Source of the DNA: Dipteris shenzhenensis
Lineage: Eukaryota > Polypodiophyta > Polypodiopsida > Gleicheniales
Strand: one strand, 5' to 3'
Assembly: GCA_047967505.1 (NCBI GenBank)
Contig: CM106538.1
DNA: 64,000 nucleotides
Shown: piece after piece, positions 54,673-64,000 of the stretch
Numbering within the stretch: the stretch's first letter is position 1
How the letters are laid out: every line of letters begins with the position of its first letter
Position numbers and translations under genes: made by a program
Notes under the pieces: generated by a model
The model's input: only the letters and a program-made list of their open reading frames with translations
Told to the model about the DNA's origin: nothing
The model's database searches: none

Positions 54673-56444
54673 TGTTGACAAAACTTCATGGGGGGCCTTT
54701 GAAGACTTTTCGAATACATGGCTGGTGCTTTGGATGATCCAATGTTCATGATTGGGTTAGTATATGGCACTCAATGGCCAATGATTATTGCTAGTTTATG
54801 AAGCTATGATTGAGTGATAGGTTGAATGAGGCAACTAATCTCTTGCATGGTTAGCATGTGACAAACAACACTAACATGGCTAAAATACTATTTGCAAAGG
54901 TTCCTATTTGAATGGAGAGAAGACAGTTTAGAATATCTTTTATCATAGGCCTTGCCTATGTGTTTTTAGTTCTATGCTTATGAGAGTCACCACTCTCTCT
55001 CGTTTCTTACTAACTATAGTGAAAGCCATGCTTACAAGTTGATAGGGACAATAATATTGTTGTTTGAGTCATATGTCGATTGTAGTAGCAACAAGCCTAG
55101 TAAGGTTGAGCTATGAGTCAATTGAGAGTCTTGTTACAGTTCAAAATAATACAAATAGATTTTTAAAAATCTATTGTAGTTTGAATTATCTCTATTTTTG
55201 ATTTCTTGTGTTATTTTATGTAAAGAGCCTTGGGTTGCAAGACATGTTGTATTTGTCTATTTCTAGTGGTGGTGTTGCATTTGTTCATTTGAAGTGCTAG
55301 AAAGAGTAACACAAATTGCATGCATCAAATTACAACAATGGTATCGACACCACTTTCTCTAAGGACTAATGAGAGTCTTTCATGAGGTTTGATCATGAGT
55401 TTCTAAGTGATTCTCTCTAAAATTCCATGAATGTTTGGTTAAATATTTTGGTGAAAAGTTTACACAAAATCACATCGAACTTATGAAATGGACAATGGGG
55501 AAAAGCCATAGAAATTAATGGAACATGCAATGTTGAGGTCCATTGTCAAAATCTTTGCTTCATGGCAATTGGCAACTCGATTGTGCTTTATGAAAAAGTG
55601 TTTGTGGGGAATGGCTTCTAGTACTAAGAAAAATATAAAGAACAACAAGCTGTGAATACATTGACTATGTGGAAGAAAAAGAGTGAGAGGGTAGTTGGCA
55701 AGTTGGGATGGGCACTTTGATTAGATTTCCTCCATCATGTGGACAAGCGGAGAATGGAAGCTTAGAGGTAAGTGATCATTGAATCTCTTTTTGGTACAAA
55801 AATTAAAAATTCTAAAGCAATTATTCCATTTTCAAATGGTTGAGGTAGAGAGTTTATGAACTTGTCTATTTCGAATACACTTTTGAAGAAATTGGTTGCA
55901 CTAGGACCTAAGATAGAAGAAGATGATGTGAAGGCAATTCTACTTTGGATTATATTTCCCAAGTATTCAAAGTTAGCTCTAACACTTTGAATAAGTTTTG
56001 AAAGCATGAATTTCAAGATCTTGTTGCACTACTTTTCAGCGAGGAAAGGAGGTCAAACTCACTTTCACCTAGATGGGTAACCAACATACACAGTAGAGGA
56101 GAAACTCCCTAGTTTCTTAGATATAGTGCAAGCCATGCTTGTTGCAAGTCAATAGGGTTGGTAGTACTATTGTTTGGGTCATATGTTAGTTGTAGTAGCA
56201 ACAAACCTAATAGGGATGAGCTGTGAGTTAGTTAAGAGTTTTTGTTGATATTTGGAATTAATACAAGCTCTTTGTGTCTATTGCAATGTTGATTGTTTTT
56301 TGTTCTATATTTCAATGATAATTTATGTAAGGAGCCTCAAGTTGCAAGACATATTGTATTTGTTGATTTCCAGTAATGTTACTGTACCTATTCATTCTAG
56401 AGTGTGAGAAAGAGTCACACAAACTACATGTGTCAATTAGAACA
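54673..56444 (+). mobile_element. Deleted copia-like LTR element, TSD TCATA
   Basis: The 5' LTR is 54673-55337 (665 bp, TGTTGACAAAA...TTACAACA). A PBS-like TGGTATCGACACC follows at 55339. A decayed gag region ends HEFQDLVALLFSEERRSNS at about 56005-56062. A 3' LTR fragment (about 56111-56444) covers only the last half. TCATA flanks the element at 54668-54672 and 56445-56449. As in the element at 19732-22020, gag is joined directly to the LTR's distal half. Confidence 0.8.
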
Positions 56445-57790
56445 TCATAGATCATAGAGATCCATCAATCTTAAGGCACAAATGGTTAAACACAATCTTA
56501 AAATCAATGAAGCATTACTTTGTATTATTTGTAATAAAAATATTTATACATGTATACATGTAACAATGCCTTATTAACAAGTAATATTTATATTTATACA
56601 TGCAACAATGCCTTATTAACAAGTGCATTGTTGAAGCACTAAGAATCTAAAGAACTCGAATTATAAAACTTCAATACAAAATCATGAACCCCTACTATCA
56701 TGTCTCTACTATCTCTAGACAACAACTATCAGTAATAATAGTTCTTCTAGCTTTGGCCCTAGTGTAAATTTTGTCTTGTCTTGGTTTCTTATTTTATAGT
56801 TGCAAGCATATTGGTAGCTAGTCTTATTTTGAGTTTTCTAGTTCAATCTTTGAGTTATACTATTATTTAACCCCCAACCTCCCCATGTAGTCTTAGGGTG
56901 GGAATGTTGGTAAAACTTTACTAGGGAACCTTTGATGACCTTTAGGATATGTGGATGGCAGTTGAAGCAATGTTCTTGATTGGTTGATATCCATGAGATT
57001 TCATGGACAAGGACTAGTGGTGGTTGATGGACCTATGATTGGCGAATCTTACCGTAGGCATGGATGAGTCATCTAATATCTTGCATGGCTAGTAGTGGTG
57101 AATGAATATAGCATGGATAACCAACTACTTTGTAGAGGTTTCTATTTGAATGGAGGGGAGGCAGTTGAGAATGTCTTTTATCACATGCCTCACCTATGTG
57201 TTATCAACTTTATCCTTATGTGAGTCAAGTCTCTCTTAGTGCAAGCCATGCTTGCAAGTCAATAGGGTTTATAGAAGTGTTGTTTGGGTCATATGTCAGT
57301 TGTAGCAGCAACAAACCCAATAGGGGTGAGCTACGAGTTAGTTAAAAAATTTTGTTGACAATTTTAATCAATATGAACTCTTTGTGTCTATTGCAGTGTC
57401 AATTGTTTTTCATTCTAAACTTCATTGTTATTTTATGTAAAGAGCCTCAAGTTGCAAGACATATTTTATTTGTTGATTTCCAATAATGTTATTGTATCTA
57501 TTCATTCTAGAGTGCGAGAAAGAGTCACATGAAATGCAAGCATCAAGTTACAACATCGTAGACCATAGAGAGCCATCAATCTAGAGGCACAAATGATTAA
57601 ACACTATCTTACAACAATCAATGAAACATTGTTTTGTATGATTTGTAATAAATATATTTATACTCATACATCTAACATTGCCTCATTAACAAGTGTATTG
57701 TTGAAGCACTAAGAATCTAAAGAACTGGAACTATAAAACTTCAATACGAAATCATGAACCCCTACCATCATGTTTGTACTATCTCTAGAG
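56445..57790 (+). repeat. Third LTR copy with polypurine tract and duplicated downstream flank
   Basis: 56905-57555 is a full-length LTR of the same family (TGTTGGTAAAA...TTACAACA). A PPT-like TAGGGTGGGAA stands immediately before it, so it is a 3' LTR with 3' internal DNA on its left. The 235-275 bases after it (57556-57790) repeat those after the truncated LTR (56445-56722): TCGTAGACCATAGAGAGCCA versus TCATAGATCATAGAGATCCA. LTR plus flank is therefore duplicated in tandem. Confidence 0.8.
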
Positions 57791-58540
57791 TATGTGGGGA
57801 CAAAAATTGTCACAAGGTATGTTTGGTTTATTCCTATATCTACCTTTTATGATCAAGCCTAAAATAATAGCCCTTGGGGGGGGCTTTTTTGTAGCCATCT
57901 TTACTTCTTCTTTGATGAACCGCATTGTCCACTCCTCTTCTAATTCCTACACAACATTAGGATTTTCTTGCCAATAAATGAATACATTGACAATGAGGCT
58001 ATAACTCTTATCATGCAATATCATCCATATCTTCCCATTTAAGTTTTGCGATCATTACCTTCTATATGTAAAAGATATGTAGAGATTGTGCCTTCAACGA
58101 ATTACCAACTCAAAATAATATTTGTCAATACATACTATCCTACAACATTTTCATATTTTATACAAACAATAATTGCAAGGCTAAATCAACAAAATCTTAC
58201 ATCTAAAATGTTCAGTCGTTCGACATTGTATAACAGCATATTCAAAATTTTGGACTTCAGCAAAAAGTCCAATATCAAAATTGGAATAAATAAAAGTCCA
58301 TAAATTTTGAACATCATAGTACCATGGTTTGTTTCCTATCTTGGAAAACATATAATTCTTTAAAGAACCCAAACCAACTAAACCAAATAATCTATGACAC
58401 ACACTTGACATATAGAGTAATCATACTTGTATGAATATATTTTCATATCTTTCAAAACAAATAAAATGAAATGGCATGCGAGAATAATTAAGCCAAATAT
58501 TTTACACCTATTAAATAAGGTAATTTTGGTCATTGGACAT
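57791..58540. other. No gene recognised
   Basis: AT-rich DNA up to the copia junction at about 58541. The minus frame at 58411-58181 has no recognisable domain. Confidence 0.45.
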
Positions 58541-59575
58541 ATTGAAAGATCATTCCCTTCTCACTCATGTGTCCAAGCCTATGATGCCAAAGAGCTATAT
58601 CTTCTGCTGTAGAAGCTAAAGCAATAGAGGAGTAAGCATTACTGATACATAAATACAATGTACCTACCTTGGATCCTTTTGCTATTACCATTGACCCTTT
58701 TGTGACCTTCCACAAATTTGTGGTTGTGCATCCTTCATCATCCAATTTTCCTGTTGAAATTAAGTTTCTTTTTAAATCAGGAGCATGCCCTACCTCCTTT
58801 AGCAACCACTGGTTTCCATTCTTTAATTTTATCAACACCTTGCCCTTTCTAACAACCTTCAATGTTTCATCATCACCTAAATGAACAACTCCAAAATCAC
58901 CTTGAGCATAGTCTTGAAAATATTTCCTATGATGTGTAGCATGAAATGAAGCCGCTGATCCACTACCCATGCATCAATGATAGTATCCAATGAAAGAATT
59001 AAGGAATCTTACAACAAACTACCTCCTTCATTCACTTCCTACATATTCTCTTGTTGTCCATATCCTTCCTTTTTCTTTCATGGCCAACAATATTTCTTCA
59101 AGTGTCCTATCTTCCCACAATGCCAGCACTCCAAGTTCCCTTTGGATTTGGATTTGCTTCTTCTTGACTTGTCACGATGTTCTGGGCTCTTTCCTCTCTC
59201 CATTTGTCTTCCCCTATTCTCAAGATTCAAAGCATTACCTGATGTTTCACCTATGCTTTTCCATTCCATTTCCTTGTTGCTAAGTAGAACACCAACAACA
59301 TCATCAAACTTTAAAGTGTTTGACCCAAAAAAGGAGTTACTCACAACCACGACCAAGCTCTCCCAATTTTCTAGCAATGAGCACAAAATCAAGAGAGCTC
59401 AAACCTCATCCTCAAATTTTACTCCTACATACCTTAGTTGGCTTATATTTGTATTGAAGTGATTCAAATGATCAGCTTATAAACCCACCTTCTGACATCT
59501 TCAGATTGAACAGATGCTTCATAAGAAATACCTTGTTAGAAGCTGCTGGTTTTTCATATAATAGGGTAACAAAGG
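58541..59575 (-). pseudogene. copia gag C-terminus, protease and pre-integrase, decayed
   Basis: The minus strand from about 59565 reads YEKPAASNKVFLMKHLFNLK, with shifts. The frame 59392-59078 follows, with TLKFDDVVGVLLSNKE and the CCHC knuckle CWHCGKIGHLKKYC. The protease has WVVD at the DSG position but a missing base throws it out of frame; it resumes as AASFHATHHRKYF (frame 58970-58530). The pre-integrase block NQWLLKEVGHAPDLKRNLIS and the His half of the integrase finger, LWHHRLGHMSEKGM, end at the 8.2-kb insertion. The gag is the same family as that at 19816-20412. Confidence 0.88.
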
Positions 59576-59579
59576 GCAG

Positions 59580-61350
59580 AAACAAGAGGATATGTTTTCC
59601 ATTTAGGTGCCTTGATAGGACAGATATGGATTGCATTTCTCAGTAAAAGTTGAGCCCAATCTTCAAGGGGATTAAGGATAGCCTTGACAATCTAGAAGGC
59701 CATGTGAGCTTATGGGTAGCTTGTTCAATATCCACTATACCCAAACCTACCTCCCCTTTGGGTTTTGTCTAGAAAGATTACCTCACCTTTCACAATCTAG
59801 AAGGTCCTCCCCACAAAAAGGACCTACATAACTTGATAAAGCTTTCTAGCCCAACTTTTGAAGGCAACCAACAGGGTAAGTAAAAGATGGCCATAGGGTA
59901 AAGGAAATGATTAAGAACCAATTTCCTCCTAACTAGGTTGGCTTCGTATCCGCTCCATTTTTCAAGCTTTTTCTTGAATTTGCAAACAAACCAGTCCCAT
60001 CTTTGCTTCATTGAAATTTGGAATCCCTAGCAGACGAAATACTATGCCATGGGGTTTTCTTAAACAACCAAGGTCTCTTAAGTCTTCTTGTTCCTTACCA
60101 CTCATAGTTGCATATATCCTATTTTGGAGTGATTGACAAGGGATCTCGAGGCTTCATAGAAAACACCAAGGCATTTCAAAACTTTTTGAATATCCTATCT
60201 TATGACCTTTGGCGGGAAATTGGTGTTATCAGCGAGCTGCTGGGTAGATAAGTTGCTTGCCTGAGGGGAGTTCTAGCCTTGTCTGATGGATCTTTTGAGG
60301 GGTAAGAGTGACTCATCTCTCCATTAACACACACTTTGGCTGAAGCATTAATAAGGAGAAGTCTCACAAAAGACACAAAATTCGGGGGCAAGCCCATGTC
60401 CTAGAGGATCTGTATAAGAAAATCCCAATTTAGGCAGTCATATGCCTTGTCAAAATCAACTTTGAGAAAACAAATGTTCGGCTTTGAGTCCCTTGCATAC
60501 ACACCCTTCCCAAATATTGATGATTGCTTCTAAAAGGTGTCTTCCTTTAACAAACCCCTTCTTCTCCTCAAGGATCCAAGAGTTCATTCTATTTTCAATT
60601 TAAAGGGAGAGGGCCTTAGCAAAGATCCTATAACTATGGTTTAGCATGGTGAGAGGTCTCCAGGCTTTTGGTTCTTCCCTGGGACCATCTTTGGGGATAA
60701 GTTTGATAACTCGCCCATTTATGTGGGCAGGTAGGGAAGAGGAAGCTAGGCTTTCATTCCAAACCTACAACAGCCAAGGGCCTATAGTTTCCCAGAAGGC
60801 CTTATAGAATTCCATAGGCAAGCCATATTCACTTGGCATTTTCCCTTCTTCCATTACATCTGTTGCTTGCTTGAGCTCATTTAGAGTGAGGGGTTTCTCA
60901 AGGTATATACTTTCAATGTTCCTGGTAGTCTTTCTCCTGGCCTCTTTGCATAATTGTCTGGCTTGCCTAATAGTCTCATTTGACAGGATAGCGCCAGACA
61001 ACAGTTTCTAAATGGGTTGGTGGATGAACTGAATATTCTCTCACCCTTTTTCAATAGAGGTACTTCTTCTTGAGCTCTCTTTCTTTTGATTAGTTTGAAA
61101 GTTTCCTTGATTGGTTTGTCAATTTTACCTTCCCACCATTCTCTTAAATAAGTTTTTGACTCATTGAGCTTTAGTTGCTCTTGGAGTCTTAGATCTTGTA
61201 TGGCTATGAGCAACTCATCTTGTGCTATAAAGTCTCCTGACTTGGCTACCCTCTCTAAATCATTGATGGTCTCTTTGATTTTTTCCATTCTACGTGCTCT
61301 AATTTTGGCTCTGTCTCACCTCACCTGCATTAGTAGTTTCAGGGTTCTTT
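59580..61350 (-). pseudogene. L1-type plant LINE ORF2 remnant
   Basis: On the minus strand, right to left: a pre-RT helix region (MEKIKETINDLERVAKSGDF, KTYLREWWEGKIDKPIKETF) and KPLTLNELKQATDVMEEGK. RT motif A is FLKVDFDKAYD (about 60470-60440), then MGLPPNFVSFVRLLLINASA and a damaged RQG block. After a deletion the catalytic box appears as LADNTNF (ADDT expected). The end block is KLVLNHFLYPMAIFYLPCWL...SFLWGG (59.8 kb). Endonuclease is absent. It abuts the copia gag at about 59570, so it probably inserted into it. It is a different LINE family from the one at 37794-42523. Confidence 0.8.
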
Positions 61351-61519
61351 TCACTGATCAAAGACCAGCTGAGGTCTCCTGGCTAGATGCAATTTTCATA
61401 TATATTTGATGCATGTATTGAAACACGTGTATAATTTATGCTAGTTTCACTTGAAAATAAAGTTTCATAAACAATGTATATAGAGAAAATGTAAATCATT
61501 GGAAGCCTTATGAGGAAAA

Positions 61520-63640
61520 CAAGAGATGTCTACTTACTCATCAAACTCATTGGCCATTTCTTCTAGAGATAGATCCCCAAACACCACTCTACCAAGCACA
61601 GACTTAATGAGAGTCTCATCTTTTATTCCTTGCATACTCTTCCATGATGTGGCACAAATCTCCTCAGGTAAAGCCTGCATGGGTGTCTTGCTTGCTTACT
61701 TTAACCATGGCTTTTTTTTGCCCTTGAATTCCAAGTTCTCCCAGTTTATGAAAATTGCATTTATAAGATCCCATACTTATTAACCATTGCAAAATGCATT
61801 TTAGAAGATTCCATCCCATGCTCTAAAGCTGTCACTTGGCCTTGATGGATCTTTTATGGATGCAAAAATCCTAGTCTCCTTTAACAAAGACAACCAAAAC
61901 TTTGGAGTGATGGTAGAACGATCCTCTTAAGTTGTACAACAAACTTGTTGTGATAAGAACATACTAGGTCAATCCATGACATCAATTTCCAATAGTCATT
62001 GTCATTATTGTGGTTGAAGGCCAACAACTTATCATACACATTCCAATGACATGTTTTATAGTAATGATTGAATGGAATTGAGTTGCCTTTTTTATTATGT
62101 TGAATGTGAGCCTCCAAGAACAAAGTATCAATAAACATTTTCCCTCCAATGATAAAATTCTTGCTTGCTAGAACATTGTGTCGAATCCATGAGTATGATA
62201 AAGTTGACAACTTGGGCATGGGGATGATCCTTCATCCTTGACTTTAAAATTTGAATATGAATTTGATGTATGACACGTACCTCTAATGGGCGTAGGCTCG
62301 TGGTAGGATCAATTGGAGGTCTGACAATCTGGTTGATGTGCAAGAAGAATGACTAACGATCAACAAGATTCTCCTTTTCTATCTTTGCATGGATTTTATT
62401 TTGAAGTGTATTTGAAGTAACATCTCCAATATCTTCTCTTGGTAATTGAAGTTATTCAATGCTTTGGATCTCCCACGACCTCCTTTGTGCCTCCTTTCTC
62501 TTTTAGCACCTTTGATTTCTTTGAATCTAATTTCGTATGTTTTCTTGCTTGCACAATGGCTAGAGTCTCCACAACAACATCCTCATCAGGCTCTTTTGAA
62601 GGAACCATACTAGCAACTAGAAGTCATTTTTGTGGGATCGGTGTTCTCAAACCATGCCCACTTCTGGAGGTGCACTTAGTCCATGAGATAGAGAAGATGC
62701 TATGAATCCATGTGAAGCTAAGGGAGCTCTTAATCCTTGGCCACTAGAGCCTCTTTTCTCACCTTCAATGTAGGAATGCATCTTTCCCTTTGACTTAGAA
62801 GAAATGAGGTACTTTGATAGGCGATGTTGCCATAACCTCCTCAAATTTCTCCTCCAAATGTTCCTCAGAACTACTATTTGAAGATGATATGTCCACCTAT
62901 TCTATAAACTCCTCAACCTCCACAATTTGGTTGGCTAGACAACAAATGGTATCCAATCCCTCTTGGTTCTAAAAAGAAAATTACATGTGTCGATAAGAAA
63001 AAAAATTATACATGGATAGTAACTAACCTTTCCTTCCTCTTGCTACAAAAGGAGGAGTAACGACTTTAAAAGAAAACAACTTTTCATTAACAACACAAAT
63101 AAGAGCCTTCTTATTGTTTTCCATCCCAAGCATTTCAGCTTTCCCAACCTTCCTCTTGCTTTTTGCAATATCTTTTATCTTCCATTTGGAAGCACCTTTG
63201 GAAGCATCAATGACATCTCCTCTATTCTTGATCAAGTTTGATGGTCCATTTTGAATTTTTGACATTTTGTACTTCTGTTTTGTCCCATGATTTTCTAAGT
63301 TGCATCAAAACTTCATCAAAGGGATCATGGAAATCATGAATTTGTTGTTGTTGTTGAATAGTAGGATTAGATTCCTCGCCACATTTCTTCAATTCCTTGC
63401 CTCCCTTCTTCTTCTTCGATATTTTTCTAGCTTTTTGAAAGAGCAACCTCCATTGTAGGCTTCCCAAAGGAACATATCTCTCCAAAAGTTTGTACCTTTC
63501 TTCGATTTCTTGCCACCCTTTTTCTTCTTTGATTCTTTTTGGCTTTTCAAAAGAGCAACCTTTGTTGTAGGCTTCCCAAAGGAACGTTTCTCTCTAAAAG
63601 TTTTCTTGTTCAACACGGCTACAAAACAAATAATCAAATT
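61520..63640 (-). pseudogene. Unrecognised, apparently spliced and decayed gene
   Basis: The minus strand shows several protein-like blocks in order. First is a Lys-rich N-terminal part (63637-63222). Then comes GDVIDASKGASKWKIKDIAK to FVARGRK, ending at GTTAGT (63027), with a candidate 60-base intron to TTTTTAG (62968). NQEGLDTICCLANQIVEVEE follows after one or more shifts, then PPIDPTTSLRPLEVRVIHQI (about 62310), NDNDYWKLMSWIDLVCSYHN (about 62000) and SFRAWDGIF-like text near 61830. Many stops and shifts occur between blocks. The repeated good peptide suggests a real gene or unknown element ORF that has decayed. I do not recognise the family and give no function. Confidence 0.35.
63435..63605 (-). 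repeat. Tandem duplication of about 113 bp in Lys-rich coding-like DNA
   Basis: AGAGCAACC, TGTAGGCTTCCCAAAGGAAC and AAAAGTTT occur in the same order near 63438-63490 and 63551-63603. The duplicate encodes two versions of an SKKKKGGK-containing basic segment. Confidence 0.8.
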
Positions 63641-64000
63641 TCAATTATTTAGCATCTAATATATGGAATATCAATTGCAAAAAGAATGACATGATAATTT
63701 CAATACTTTCAATGAATTAAGAAAGATCACTAATTTGATTGCATAAAGACTTCTACTAAAAAAACAATGAATTACAATTAAAATCAATTAGAGTTCCATA
63801 TCCACAAAATAGGACAAAGCTAATCATTGAAACAAGACTTTCGATTTTCTTTCCCAAAAAAATTTGAATACTTTTGTAAAAGCAGATGATAAGCAAAAAA
63901 GCTTGCAAAAATGCACAAATAAGACTCAAAAACATTTTTTATGATGTTTGAAAACCCATTTCCTAACTATGCATGAATAGTTTAAAACCTTGTTTTTTGG
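63641..64000. other. AT-rich DNA, no gene recognised
   Basis: No coding pattern up to the window edge. Confidence 0.5.

Larger units (their letters stand above)
50301..58540. other. About 8.2 kb of nested DNA splitting a minus-strand copia element
   Basis: The integrase zinc finger is cut between LWHHRLGHMSEKGM (ending 58541) and LYSRKLLPGLKQ (starting about 50300), in the same orientation and correct order. The inserted stretch holds unidentified DNA (50.3-51.7 kb), a pyrimidine tract, microsatellites and a rearranged LTR element. Whether it came in one or several steps is unknown. Confidence 0.6.

Noticed and set aside
55762-56016. Minus-strand 84-codon frame
   Set aside because: It is opposite the decayed gag of the LTR element at 54673-56444; the plus strand carries the recognisable gag C-terminus.
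1-64000. tRNA, rRNA or other structured RNA genes
   Set aside because: Looked for tRNA B-box words (GGTTCGAATCC and variants) and rRNA-like runs while reading; none seen, though a covariance-model scan would be decisive.

Overview
The window looks like a transposon-rich stretch of a nuclear plant genome, most likely a fern or another seed-free vascular plant. The evidence is two long editing-type (PLS, E-class) pentatricopeptide-repeat (PPR) genes in a sea of degraded plant retroelements: Ty1/copia, a Ty3/gypsy trace, two kinds of LINE, a Penelope-like-type reverse transcriptase, a Helitron, a CACTA end and a MITE. Introns are plant-like GT-AG, and long GT, GA and TC microsatellites are abundant. 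I see no rRNA, tRNA, CRISPR array or prokaryotic operon. The species assignment is inference.

Layout. 1-2160: 5' part of a copia element on the minus strand, with gag-protease open to the window edge, primer-binding site (PBS) and LTR. 3289-6115: plus-strand copia with 5' LTR, PBS and broken gag-protease-integrase, which runs into purine-rich simple DNA. 6700-10550: composite microsatellite/satellite block. 10671-11170: two decayed receptor-kinase fragments. 12960-17562: decayed Helitron with Rep (HUH), PIF1-type helicase and exon-like passenger DNA. 18436-19731: copia RNase H and LINE scraps. 19732-22020: deleted copia element with a target-site duplication (TSD). 23862-26420: PPR gene 1. 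27508-27900: MITE. 29277-31880: inverted, broken copies of a Penelope-like-type element plus a gypsy integrase scrap. 32157-35260: complete non-autonomous LTR element carrying a DUF4283-like fragment. 37794-42523: LINE split by a 2.1-kb Penelope-like-type insertion with a 20-bp TSD. 43135-45965: PPR gene 2, with an upstream exon that can be read from splice sites. 47392: CACTA terminus. 49110-59575: one minus-strand copia element apparently split by about 8.2 kb of nested DNA, including a long pyrimidine tract and a rearranged LTR element. 59580-61350: L1-type LINE remnant. 61520-63640: an unrecognised, apparently spliced, decayed gene.

Only the two PPR genes look like intact host genes. By family knowledge they are nuclear-encoded RNA-binding proteins imported into chloroplasts or mitochondria, where they specify C-to-U editing or related RNA processing. 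Nearly everything else is mobile DNA at different stages of decay. The nesting gives relative ages: the LINE is older than the Penelope-like insertion, and the minus copia at 49-59 kb is older than the material inside it. Several elements are precise deletion derivatives whose TSDs still match.
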